Origin: CAVQXR01 sp963717955
Lineage (GTDB): Bacteria; Actinomycetota; Thermoleophilia; Gaiellales; Gaiellaceae
Direction of reading: 5' to 3'
Assembly (NCBI GenBank): GCA_963717955.1
Contig: CAVQXR010000001.1
Coordinates: 1,736,001 to 1,800,000 of the forward strand
Length of the DNA: 64,000 nt
Below, piece after piece: positions 17,728-27,211 of the stretch (position 1 is its first letter; every line of letters starts with the position of its first letter). The position numbers and the translations under genes are program-made. The notes below the pieces were generated by a model, which saw nothing but the letters and a program-made list of their open reading frames with translations, ran no database searches and was not told the origin of the DNA.

Positions 17728-17761
17728 TTGCCAAAATACCCCCATTGGGTATACTGACCGC
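17728..17761 (+). promoter_or_regulatory. CsoR operator overlapping a promoter for a leaderless copZ transcript
   Basis: ATACCC-CCATT-GGGTAT at 17736-17752 is the pseudo-palindromic GC-tract operator of CsoR copper sensors. It lies between a -35-like TTGCCA (17728-17733) and a -10 TATACT (17750-17755) with 16 bp spacing. Only 6 nt separate the -10 from the copZ ATG at 17762, and no ribosome site exists, so transcription should start at or next to the A of ATG. Confidence 0.75.
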
Positions 17762-17965
17762 ATGAGCGAGACACGCACCTACCGCGTCCCTGGCGTCTCG
17801 TGCGAGCACTGCCGCGCGTCGATCACCGAGGAGGTCGGCGCCGTCGACGGCGTCGAATCGGTCACGGTCGACCTCGAGACGAAGCTCGTCGAGGTCACGG
17901 GCGCCGGGCTCGACGACGCGGCGCTGCGGGCCGCGATCGACGAGGCGGGGTACGACGTGGCGTGA
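17762..17965 (+). CDS. copZ: Copper chaperone, heavy-metal-associated domain (CopZ)
   Basis: 67 residues, one HMA ferredoxin-like domain. The metal-binding motif is VSCEHCRASI (CxxC at residues 15-18), and the fold ends AIDEAGYDVA. CopZ carries Cu(I) to CopA and the CsoR sensor in the cytoplasm. It begins the operon directly after a CsoR operator and is probably translated from a leaderless message. Its stop overlaps a 30-residue ORF that in turn overlaps copA. Confidence 0.93.
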   Translation: MSETRTYRVPGVSCEHCRASITEEVGAVDGVESVTVDLETKLVEVTGAGLDDAALRAAIDEAGYDVA

Positions 17966-18054
17966 GCCCGACCGCCTGGATCCACACGCTCCTGCGGTTC
18001 AGCCGCGAGCGCCGCTCTCACGCCGTCACCCTCCCGGTCGAGGCGCAGCCGTGA
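17962..18054 (+). CDS. 30-residue ORF coupled between copZ and copA
   Basis: GTG at 17962 overlaps the copZ stop (GTGA) and its own stop overlaps the copA GTG (GTGA). The product begins VSPTAWIHTLLRFS, is basic with several Arg/His residues, and ends LPVEAQP. No family is recognised. Either it is a small functional protein or a translational relay that couples copZ to copA. The exact 4-nt overlaps at both ends are the only positive evidence. Confidence 0.4.
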   Translation: MSPTAWIHTLLRFSRERRSHAVTLPVEAQP

Positions 18055-20230
18055 GCGCGACCGCCTCGCCGCCGGGCAGCGGACTCGAGAAGCTCCGGCT
18101 CCCGATCGAGGGCATGACCTGCGCCTCGTGCGCGGTCAGGATCGAGAAGAAGCTCAACCGCGTGCCCGGCGTCACCGCGACGGTCAACTTCGCCACCGAG
18201 ACGGCATCGGTCTCCTACGATCCCGCGCTCGCCGCCCCGGAGAAGCTCGTCGACGCGATCGCGCAGACGGGCTACCAAGCGCTGCTGCCGGCGACCGAGG
18301 ACGATGTGGTACCCGCTGGGCGCGTCGATCCGACCCGCGACCTGCGGGCCCGCCTGGTCGTCTCTACCGCGCTCACGGTCCCCGTGGTGTTGCTCTCGAT
18401 GGCCCCGACGCTGCAGTTCGACTACTGGCAGTGGGTCGCGCTCGCGCTCGCCACGCCGATCGTGCTCTGGGGCGGCTGGCCGTTCCATCGCGCAGCGCTC
18501 GCGAACCTTCGCCACGGCGCAGCCACGATGGACACGCTGATCTCGCTCGGCACGCTCGCCGCCTGGGCCTGGTCGGTCGTGGCCCTGCTCTTTCTGGGCG
18601 CGGGCGACCCCGAGATGCGAATGCGGTTCGACCTCACGTTCGATACGGCGGGCGCGGAGACCGAGATCTACCTCGAGGTCGCGGCCGCCGTCACCACCCT
18701 GATCCTCCTCGGCCGGTACCTCGAGGCCCGCGCCAAGCGCCGCGCAGGAGCGGAGATTCGCGCCCTGCTGGAGCTGGGCGCGAAGGAGGCGCGGGTGCTC
18801 GCCGACGGCGAGGAGAGGCTCATCCCGATCGCGGAGCTGCGGGCAGGCGACCGCTTCGTCGTCCGCCCGGGCGAGAAGATCGCGACCGACGGCGTGGTCG
18901 AGCAGGGCGCGTCGGCGATCGACCAGTCGATGCTGACCGGCGAGGCCGTCCCGGTCGAGGTCGAACCCGGCGCCGAGGTGGCCGGCGCGACGATCAACAC
19001 CTACGGGCGGCTCGTCGTGGGCGCGACGCGGGTCGGTGCCGAGACGGCGCTCGCGCAGATCGGCCGGCTCGTCGCCGAGGCGCAGGGCGGCAAGGCGCCG
19101 GTGCAGCGCCTCGCCGACCGCGTGTCGGCCGTCTTCGTGCCGATCGTGATCGCCGTCGCCCTCGGCACGCTCGGGTTCTGGCTCGGAACGGGCGCCGACC
19201 CGTCCTTCGCCTTCGCAGCCGCGGTTGCGGTGCTCGTCATCGCCTGCCCGTGCGCGCTGGGACTGGCCACCCCGACGGCGCTCATGGTCGGAACCGGGCG
19301 GGGCGCCCAGCTCGGGATCGTGATCCGCGGGCCGGAGATCCTCGAGCAGACCCGCCGCGTCGGCACGATCGTCCTCGACAAGACGGGCACGGTGACCGAG
19401 GGGCGGATGGAGCTGGTCGAGATCGGGCTCCTCGACGGCGCCTCGCGCGCGGACGTGCTGCGCCTGGCCGGCGCCGTCGAGGCCGCGAGCGAGCATCCGA
19501 TCGCCCGAGCGGTCGTCGCGGGCGCCCGCGCCGAGCTCGCGGCGCTGCCGCCGGTCGAGGAGTTCCGCAACCTGCCCGGCGTCGGCGTGCAGGGAGTCGT
19601 CGAGGGGCATCGTGTCGAGGTCGTCCGACGCGACGGCTCGATCACCGTCTCCTGGGATGGGAAGCCGCGTGCAACGCTGGTCGTGCGCGACACCGTGAAG
19701 CTCACGAGCGCGGAGGCGATCCGGGAGATGAAGAGGCTCGAGCTGACGCCTGTCCTGCTCACCGGCGACAACGAGGCTACGGCGCGGCGGATCGCGTCCG
19801 AGGTCGGGATCGAGCGGGTCGTGGCCGAGGTGCTACCCGACGCCAAGGCGGCGGAGGTGCGTCGCCTCCAGGAGTCCGGCGAGGTCGTCGCGATGGTCGG
19901 CGACGGGATCAACGACGCGCCGGCCCTCGTGCAAGCCGACCTCGGGATCGCGATCGGCACCGGGACCGACGTCGCAATCGAGGCCTCCGACCTCACGCTC
20001 GTCTCCGGCGACCTGCGGGCGCGGTGGACGCGATCCGCCTCTCACGTCGCGTGCTCTCGACGATCAAGGGCAACCTGTTCTGGGCCTTCGCCTACAACGT
20101 CGCGGCGATCCCGCTCGCGGCGGCGGGCCTGCTCAATCCGATCGTGGCGGCGGCGGCGATGGCCGCCTCGAGCCTCTTCGTCGTCTCGAACTCACTCCGG
20201 CTGCGGCGATTCAGGAGCGTGCGCACATGA
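18051..20230 (+). CDS. copA: Copper-exporting P1B-type ATPase (one frameshift)
   Basis: About 727 residues. An N-terminal HMA domain (EGMTCASCAVRIEKKLN) precedes eight helices. The transmembrane metal site is IACPCALGLATPTAL, the phosphorylation loop DKTGTVTEG, the nucleotide-domain SEHPIARAVV, and the hinge MVGDGINDAPALVQADLGIA. The CPC plus downstream helices fit Cu(I) export (P1B-1). Near 20020 the frame shifts (GDLRA to VDAIRLSRRVLSTIKGNL), and the last two helices continue to a stop at 20228. It overlaps csoR by 4 nt and is probably induced by copper through the upstream operator. Confidence 0.94.
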
Positions 20231-20547
20231 CACACGGGTACACCCAGGACAAGGACGCGCTGGTCAGGCGCCTGCACCGGATCGAGGGCCAGGTGCGCGG
20301 CATCGAGCGCATGGTGGACGAGGACCGGTACTGCATCGACATCCTCACACAGATCTCCGCGGCAACGACCGCGCTCGAGAGCCTCGCCTTCCGGATCCTC
20401 GACGATCACGTCAACCACTGCGTGGCCGGGGCGCTCGAAGCGGGCGACCCGGAGGTCGCGCGGGCGAAGAGCCAGGAGCTGCTGAAGGCCGTGCACCGCT
20501 ACTCGCGCGCGTTCCCCGCCACCATCGTCGCCGACGACGGTGCCTGA
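20227..20547 (+). CDS. csoR: Copper-sensing transcriptional repressor CsoR
   Basis: 106 residues, all-helical DUF156/CsoR family. The DNA-binding helix region has DALVRRLHRIEGQVRGIERM. The Cu(I) ligands are present as Cys in DRYCIDIL, His in DDHVNHC and the adjacent Cys (C-H-C). Copper binding releases the repressor from the GC-tract operator, which is found just upstream of copZ, so the operon is autoregulated. ATG overlaps the copA stop. Confidence 0.95.
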   Translation: MTHGYTQDKDALVRRLHRIEGQVRGIERMVDEDRYCIDILTQISAATTALESLAFRILDDHVNHCVAGALEAGDPEVARAKSQELLKAVHRYSRAFPATIVADDGA

Positions 20548-20953
20548 CACCGGAGCCCCCGTCCTCCCCTCGTACGCGACTCCGCCGATCCTGATCGCGG
20601 CGTTGTGGACGGCGATCGCGGCCGTCGCCCTGACGGACGCCACGGCGGTGGAGAAGGCCGTCCTCGGGCCCGTCCCGGCCGCCGTCGTCTCGGTGTTCGC
20701 GGTCTGGGACTACGTGCTCTGGCGCCGGCGGGGCCGTCCCTGGCACGACTGGCACATCATCCTGCTGCTCCTGCCTCCCATCGCCGCCGGGGTCTGGGTC
20801 GCCGCCGGGGCGCTGATCCTCGACGCGCCCTACACGCGCGAGGAGCTGCTCGGCGTCTCCGTCGGGCCCGGCATCGCCCTCGTGGGGCTGCTCGTGACCG
20901 TGATCTCCTACCACGGCCGCCACCACCCCGACGAGGACCGGCGCCGGGCGTAG
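20540..20953 (+). CDS. Small integral membrane protein, unknown function
   Basis: 137 residues from a GTG at 20540 that overlaps the csoR end by 8 nt. Four hydrophobic segments (IAALWTAIAAVALTD, VVSVFAVWDYVLW, IILLLLPPIAAGVWVAAGA, GIALVGLLVTVIS) and a His-rich tail YHGRHHPDEDRR. No family recognised. Its overlap suggests it is the last gene of the copper operon; the His-rich end could bind metal, but that is speculation. Confidence 0.6.
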   Translation: MPDTGAPVLPSYATPPILIAALWTAIAAVALTDATAVEKAVLGPVPAAVVSVFAVWDYVLWRRRGRPWHDWHIILLLLPPIAAGVWVAAGALILDAPYTREELLGVSVGPGIALVGLLVTVISYHGRHHPDEDRRRA

Positions 20954-20962
20954 AGTTGCGCG

Positions 20963-22024
20963 GTGCGAGACGAGGAGCTGCTCGCGGAGGCCGAGGCGAT
21001 CCACCGGGCCCACCCCGTCCTCGAGTGTCATGCCGACTACCCGGTGGACGTGTTCCGGCGCCGGCGCGCCGGCGAGGCCGGCCCGTACTGCGACGACTAC
21101 CTGCCGCGCCTTCGCGCCGGCGGCGTCACGATCCAGTTCCTCGCTGCCGGCGGCGACGTTCCCGGACAGCACGAGTGCGCCGGGGACGAGGGCGAGTCGG
21201 CGCTCGCCATGCTCGGTGACGTGCTCGCGGAGGAGGGGCGCTGCCCCGACCTCGCCGTCGTCCGCTCGGTCGCCGACCTCGACGCGGTGCTCGCCGACGA
21301 CAGGGTCGGCCTCGTCCTGCACCTGGAGGGCGCGAGGCCGCTGATCCCGGCCGGCGACGTGCTCGGGAGCGGCTTCGCATCGAACCTCGCCGCGTTCCAC
21401 GCGCTCGGGCTGCGCTCGCTACAGCTCACCTGGAACGGCCCGAACGCGTTCGCCGACGGCGTCGGCGTGGCCGAGCCGAAGGGACTGACGCCGCTCGGGC
21501 GCGAGCTCGTCGCCGAGCTCGACCGGCTCGGGATCCTCATCGACCTCTCGCACCTCGCCGAGCCCTCCTTCTGGGACCTGCTCGAGATCGCCGAGGGCCC
21601 GGTGATCGCGTCGCACGCGAACGCGGCGGCCGTCCAGCCACACCGCCGCAACCTCACCGACGGGCAGATCCGGGCGATCGCCGGGACCGGCGGCTTCGTC
21701 GGCGTCTGCTTCATCGGCGACTTCATCGGCGAGCCGGTGACCGTCGAGCATGTCGCCGACCACGTCGACCATCTCGTCGAGGTGGCCGGGATCGACGCGG
21801 TCGGGATCGGGGCAGATTTCGTCGAGTTCGCCGTCGACCTCATGGTCGACCCGGGCCAGGAGGAGGGCTACCTCGGCCCGGAGGGCCTGCGCCGGGTCGA
21901 GACGCTGCCGGTGTTCACCGCCGCCCTCCTGCGCCGCGGCTACGCCGAGGAGGACATCGCGAAGATCCTCGGGGGCAACGCGCTGCGCGCGCTGCGCGAG
22001 ACGCTCTCCCGTACTCCGTCGTGA
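20963..22024 (+). CDS. Membrane dipeptidase (peptidase M19, renal dipeptidase family)
   Basis: 353 residues from GTG 20963. The TIM-barrel metal-dependent hydrolase begins with VLECHADYPVDVF (HxD), then LHLEGARPLI (bridging Glu), IDLSHLAEPSFWDL and VIASHANAAAVQPHRRNLTD (His ligands), and VGIGADFVEF (Asp). This order of Zn ligands is that of M19 dipeptidases, which cleave dipeptides including those with D-residues. No signal peptide, so it acts in the cytoplasm. Standalone gene. Confidence 0.92.
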   Translation: MRDEELLAEAEAIHRAHPVLECHADYPVDVFRRRRAGEAGPYCDDYLPRLRAGGVTIQFLAAGGDVPGQHECAGDEGESALAMLGDVLAEEGRCPDLAVVRSVADLDAVLADDRVGLVLHLEGARPLIPAGDVLGSGFASNLAAFHALGLRSLQLTWNGPNAFADGVGVAEPKGLTPLGRELVAELDRLGILIDLSHLAEPSFWDLLEIAEGPVIASHANAAAVQPHRRNLTDGQIRAIAGTGGFVGVCFIGDFIGEPVTVEHVADHVDHLVEVAGIDAVGIGADFVEFAVDLMVDPGQEEGYLGPEGLRRVETLPVFTAALLRRGYAEEDIAKILGGNALRALRETLSRTPS

Positions 22025-22047
22025 GCGCGGCAGCGGCGAGCCGGGAG

Positions 22048-22233
22048 CTAGCTCCCGGGCTGCCCGGCGATCCCCCAGCTCGTCGGCGGCACGCCCTGCA
22101 CGACCACCCAGGTGAGCTCGCGCACCTCCTCACCGACCGCGCGGCACAGGCCGTCCGTCAGCTCCTTGATCATCTTCTCCGCCGACTCGGGGCTGACCCG
22201 GCGGTCGTACAGCTTCACCTCGATGAGCGGCAT
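22048..22233 (-). CDS. 4-oxalocrotonate tautomerase-family protein
   Basis: 61 residues: MPLIEVKLYDRRVSPESAEK, an amphipathic helix, then ELTWVVVQGVPPTSWGIAG. The proline right after Met is the catalytic base of the tautomerase superfamily, and the length is that of classical 4-OT subunits. It would assemble as a hexamer and ketonise 2-hydroxydienoates or act as a promiscuous dehalogenase/tautomerase. It is convergent with the dipeptidase and not adjacent to the aromatic cluster at 28-32 kb, although it could serve it. Confidence 0.82.
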   Translation of the reverse strand: MPLIEVKLYDRRVSPESAEKMIKELTDGLCRAVGEEVRELTWVVVQGVPPTSWGIAGQPGS

Positions 22234-22280
22234 CGCTCCTCCTTGCTCGCGGGACGGAGCGAGAAGCCTAACCGCACCGA

Positions 22281-23084
22281 TCAGGTGACGACGATGCCGG
22301 CGAGACCGTCCGGCGGCGGCGCGATCACGGGGTTCAGCTCGCGGAGGGTCCCGACGAGGATCCGGGCGACCGCGACATTCCGCACGCGCTTCGAGTTCGC
22401 CGGGACCACGTACCACGGCGCCCAGTCGGTCGCGGTTTCGGTGATCGCGTCCTCGTACGCCTGCTGGAAGTCGTCCCATCGTGCCCGGTCGTCGAGGTCG
22501 CTGAGCCGGAACTTCCAGGTCTTCTCCGGGTCGTCGAGCCGCTTCTGGAGCCGTTCCCGCTGCTCGTCCTTCGAGATATGGAGGAACACCTTGACGATCG
22601 TCGTCCCCTCCTCGGCGAGCAGCCGCTCGAACTCGCGGATGTGGCGGTAGCGCCGACGCCAGACCTTCTCCGGCGCGAGCCCCCTCACGCGGACGACCAC
22701 GACGTCCTCGTAGTGGGAGCGGTTGAAGATCCCGATCTCCCCTCGCGCGGGACACCCGTCGTGCACGCGCCAGAGGAAGTCGTGAGTGAGCTCGGTCTCG
22801 GTCGGGACGCTGAACGCGGCGACGCGACACGACTGCGGGTTCACGCCCTTGAACACCTGCCGGATCGTCCCGTCCTTCCCGGCGGTGTCGGTTCCCTGGA
22901 GGACGAGGAGGAGTGACCGGCGGCCCTCGGCCCACAACCGTCGCTGCAGCACTACGAGCTGGGCGGTCAGGCGCTCGAGCTCCTCGTCCACCTCCTCCCT
23001 ACTCGTCAGGCCGAGCCGGTCACCGGGGTCGCGCTGCGCGAGACCTGCCGGCGAGCCGGGCTCGACGCGCAGCCGATCCCACAT
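22281..23084 (-). CDS. Polyphosphate:nucleotide phosphotransferase, PPK2 family
   Basis: 267 residues if started at the ATG 23084 (MWDRLRVEPG); a longer frame to 23180 is possible. Walker A is LQGTDTAGKDGTIRQVF and Walker B IFNRSHYEDVVVVRV, with lid residues KRLDDPEKTWKFRLSDLDDR and WYVVPANSKRVRN, all typical of PPK2. It transfers phosphate between polyphosphate and nucleotides (AMP, ADP or GDP). With ppk at the window start it completes a polyphosphate cycle. Divergent from the next gene. Confidence 0.92.
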   Translation of the reverse strand: MWDRLRVEPGSPAGLAQRDPGDRLGLTSREEVDEELERLTAQLVVLQRRLWAEGRRSLLLVLQGTDTAGKDGTIRQVFKGVNPQSCRVAAFSVPTETELTHDFLWRVHDGCPARGEIGIFNRSHYEDVVVVRVRGLAPEKVWRRRYRHIREFERLLAEEGTTIVKVFLHISKDEQRERLQKRLDDPEKTWKFRLSDLDDRARWDDFQQAYEDAITETATDWAPWYVVPANSKRVRNVAVARILVGTLRELNPVIAPPPDGLAGIVVT

Positions 23085-23178
23085 CAGCGGGCCACGGTCG
23101 GAGGCTCCACGGCCAGGATCGTAGTCGACGCGCCCGTGGCACGGGCCCCCTGCGGGCACGCACAATGCAGGCGTACCC

Positions 23179-24030
23179 ATGAGCCTTCAGTTCGTGCCGT
23201 CCTACGCGACGCTGTGTGTCGTCCAGGGATTGATCGTGCTCGCCCCCTGGCGGCAGGTGCAGCTCGCCCGCTCGAACCTCGTCGGCCTTGCCGTCCCGCT
23301 CGCGATGCTCGGCCTCGGCGTCGGGATCGTGAACGCCTTCAGCGCCGGCGCCGACGTGCTGACGACGCTCGCGGCGGTCGCGACGCCGCTGCTCGCCTCC
23401 GTCGTCGCGTACCTGCGCGGCTGGCGGCTGCCGTGGCTCTTCCCCCCGCTCGCGATCGGCCTCTACGTCCTCGCGTGGCGGCAGGCCGACACGCTCCTCG
23501 CGGACGCGGCGAGCGTCGTCCTCGTCGCCGGCGCCTGCCTCAGCCTCGCGTCCGCGTTCTCGAGCCTCGCGCCGGTGCGGGCGATCGCGATCGGGATCGT
23601 CCTCCTCGTGATCGTCGACATGATCCTCGTCTGGGGAAACAGGCAGGTCGCGCCGGCGACCGACGCCCTGCACGCCGCCACCCCGCCCGCGGTCGCGCTT
23701 CCCGGCGGCGAGGCGCTCCCCCTCCCCGCGCTCCAGGACATCACGTTCGGTCGGGCGCTGATGGGCTGGCTCGACCTCCTCGCGCCGGCTCTGCTCGCAA
23801 CCCTCGTCGCGGGCTGGGCATGGCGGGCGCGGATCGTCACGGCTCTCGTCGTGACCGCGGCCGCACTGCTGTGGGGGCTGCTCCTCTTCCTCGACGTGAG
23901 CTCGCCCATCCCGGCGACGGTGCCCGTCCTCGCCGGGCTCGCGCTCTGGCTCGTGGTCGAGCGGCGCCCGTGGGCCGCGAGAGGCGTCGCCCCCCAGCCG
24001 GCGCCTGAGACCGCCCTCCGGGAACGCTGA
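23179..24030 (+). CDS. Multi-pass membrane protein, unknown function
   Basis: 283 residues with about nine hydrophobic helices (VQGLIVLAPWRQVQLARSN, GLAVPLAMLGLGVGIVNAF, VVLVAGACLSLASAFSSL, AIAIGIVLLVIVDMILVWG, LLAPALLATLVAGWAW, ATVPVLAGLALWLVVE). No motif identifies a family. ATG at 23179 is 95 bp from the divergent PPK2 start. Hairpin GGCCC/GGGCC at 24031-24049 follows and may act as a terminator. Confidence 0.7.
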   Translation: MSLQFVPSYATLCVVQGLIVLAPWRQVQLARSNLVGLAVPLAMLGLGVGIVNAFSAGADVLTTLAAVATPLLASVVAYLRGWRLPWLFPPLAIGLYVLAWRQADTLLADAASVVLVAGACLSLASAFSSLAPVRAIAIGIVLLVIVDMILVWGNRQVAPATDALHAATPPAVALPGGEALPLPALQDITFGRALMGWLDLLAPALLATLVAGWAWRARIVTALVVTAAALLWGLLLFLDVSSPIPATVPVLAGLALWLVVERRPWAARGVAPQPAPETALRER

Positions 24031-24049
24031 GGCCCGCTCGCGCAGGGCC
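24031..24049. terminator. Weak stem-loop after membrane protein gene
   Basis: GGCCC at 24031-24035 pairs with GGGCC at 24045-24049 around a 9-nt loop, immediately after the stop of the upstream gene and before a convergent gene. No T run follows, so termination is only plausible. Confidence 0.3.
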
Positions 24050-24073
24050 CCAGGAACTGTTCGGCGGCGGGCG

Positions 24074-24307
24074 CTATCCCTTGTCGTCGACGGCGAGCAG
24101 GATCGTCCCCTGCTTCCCGCGGTTCGTGATCGTTCGAACGCAGACCCGGTTGTTCCCGTTCTTGTCCGCGACCGCCGTGTCCGAAGTTTCGGCCGCCGGG
24201 GCGTACTTCCCGGGACATCCCCCTGCCGGAGTCCCCGACGCCGACCCGGCGATCGCCGCCGCCGCGAGCGTCGCGACACCGAGCGTGACGAACAGCTTCT
24301 GACGCAT
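24074..24307 (-). CDS. Small secreted protein, unknown function
   Basis: 77 residues: a signal peptide (MRQKLFVTLGVATLAAAAIA, cleavage near GSASG) and a mature part of about 55 residues with two cysteines (GGCPGKY and NRVCVRTI), which may form one disulfide. The tail QGTILLAVDDKG is short and polar. No family recognised. Isolated gene with a good ATG start. Confidence 0.65.
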   Translation of the reverse strand: MRQKLFVTLGVATLAAAAIAGSASGTPAGGCPGKYAPAAETSDTAVADKNGNNRVCVRTITNRGKQGTILLAVDDKG

Positions 24308-24375
24308 GCCTCGTTCCCCCTTCCTCCGCCGCTGAGCACCGCACTATGAGCGATCGCGCCCGAACGCGCAAGCGC

Positions 24376-25989
<1,614 letters not shown>

Positions 25990-26042
25990 GGGCGAAGCGT
26001 ACCGCGGCCACGGTCGGTGCCTCCACGCGGCGACGCGGCCGG

Positions 26043-26477
26043 TCAGCCGGCCGCGAAGTAGGCCCGGACGGCTGGGCCGCGGAACAGAAGGACGAGCAGC
26101 AGGACCGAGACGACGATGCTCACGAGCCCCTCCCACGGGCTCACGTCGTACCAGCCGAACACGATCACGAGGCCCTGGACGAGGTGGAGGGCCGCGAAGA
26201 GCCCGAACACCCCCCGCGCGAACCGGTCACCCCGCAGGAGGTTGGCCGAGAGCACGACGACGACCGCGCCGATCACGATCGTGACGATCCCGTGCACGAG
26301 CAGGGAGCCGCTCGAGAGGCCCGTGTCGGCGATCACCGCGGCGTCGTCCCGATCCCGGATCAGGCCAACCCCGTGGACGACGCCGACGGCGCCGAGCAGG
26401 ATCCCGAGGGCCGACACGAGCAGGACCGTGAAGGGCGGCCGCCGGCGCGGCCGGCTCGTGGCGTTCGCCGTGGCCAT
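26043..26477 (-). CDS. Four-helix membrane protein, unknown function
   Basis: About 144 residues. Basic N-terminus then four helices: PFTVLLVSALGILLGAVGVV, GIVTIVIGAVVVVLSANLL, GVFGLFAALHLVQGLVIVFG and GLVSIVVSVLLLVLLFRG. The pattern resembles small DUF7144-type actinobacterial membrane proteins, a tentative match. It lies 53 bp upstream (in its own direction) of the mutase gene with the same orientation. Start could be either of two adjacent Met codons. Confidence 0.6.
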   Translation of the reverse strand: MATANATSRPRRRPPFTVLLVSALGILLGAVGVVHGVGLIRDRDDAAVIADTGLSSGSLLVHGIVTIVIGAVVVVLSANLLRGDRFARGVFGLFAALHLVQGLVIVFGWYDVSPWEGLVSIVVSVLLLVLLFRGPAVRAYFAAG

Positions 26478-26486
26478 CACGGGAGA

Positions 26487-26717
26487 CTAACGAAGGGACG
26501 GCGTCAGTCGGCGATGGGCTCGAGCGTCCGCTGGTCGGGCCGGACGACCCATTCCCGGCTCGTCAGCGGGACGCCAGCCCGGCGATGCCTCGTCGTCACG
26601 ACCCGGGCGGTCGCCTCGACGACGAGCCCGATCTATTCTGATATTTTTTGTCGACATTAGGCGCATTATCGGGGTCGAACGATCGCCGACAGTCCGATAC
26701 GACGCCAACCCGGGAGG
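26487..26717. promoter_or_regulatory. Intergenic region with AT-rich patch before the Rrf2 gene
   Basis: Unlike its surroundings, 26633-26670 is AT-rich (TATTCTGATATTTTTTG, CATTAGGCGCATTAT) and includes the palindrome TGTCGACA at 26649-26656. It likely carries the Rrf2 promoter and perhaps its operator. No hexamer pair with proper spacing could be settled. The rest (26487-26630) has a 43-codon reverse open stretch without a start codon and otherwise nothing I recognise. Confidence 0.35.
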
Positions 26718-26723
26718 GTGACC

Positions 26724-27185
26724 ATGTGGGTCTCCAGACGCACCGACTACGCCACGCGGGCGGTGCTCGCTCTCTCCCTCGCCGACGGAGGACCGCTGAA
26801 GCTCGACGAGCTCGCCGCCCGCACGGCCGTCCCGCCCTCGGTGCTCGAGCAGGTGATGCCCGTCCTGCGCAGCGCCGGCATCGTCCGCTCCGAGCGCGGC
26901 CCCTCAGGAGGACACCGCCTCAACAAGGCACCCTGCGACATCACCCTCGAACGCGTCGTGCGGCTCTTCGAAGGACAGCTCGCACCGATCGCCTGCGCTA
27001 CCCGTCACGAGCCGGAACCGTGCCCGATGACGATCGGCTGCAGCCTGCGCGAGGTCTGGGAAGACATGCGCGACCAGACGATCGCCCTCCTCGCCACCCA
27101 CACCTTCGCCGACCTCGCAGCCCGCGCCGGCGGCCCCTGGCTCGACAACCGGCCCGCCGGCGCTCGCAAATCCGCGCAGCCATAG
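26724..27185 (+). CDS. Rrf2-family regulator with cysteine cluster
   Basis: 153 residues from the ATG at 26724 (GTG at 26718 is an alternative). The winged-helix domain starts MWVSRRTDYATRAVLALS, with the Rrf2 recognition region ELAARTAVPPSVLEQVMPVL and wing RGPSGGHRLNK. Cysteines in IACATRHEPEPCPMTIGCSL (C-x9-C-x5-C) stand where IscR/NsrR-type members bind an Fe-S cluster. It probably senses redox, NO or Fe-S status. Neighbours do not reveal the regulon. An AT-rich region precedes it. Confidence 0.88.
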   Translation: MWVSRRTDYATRAVLALSLADGGPLKLDELAARTAVPPSVLEQVMPVLRSAGIVRSERGPSGGHRLNKAPCDITLERVVRLFEGQLAPIACATRHEPEPCPMTIGCSLREVWEDMRDQTIALLATHTFADLAARAGGPWLDNRPAGARKSAQP

Positions 27186-27211
27186 GCGCTCCGGTCAGCC
27201 GCGAGGCCGGG

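Noticed and set aside
26486..26633. 43-codon reverse open stretch (ends PDQRTLEPIAD) resembling a protein C-terminus
   Set aside because: Preceded by an in-frame stop and lacking a usable start codon; no family recognised.
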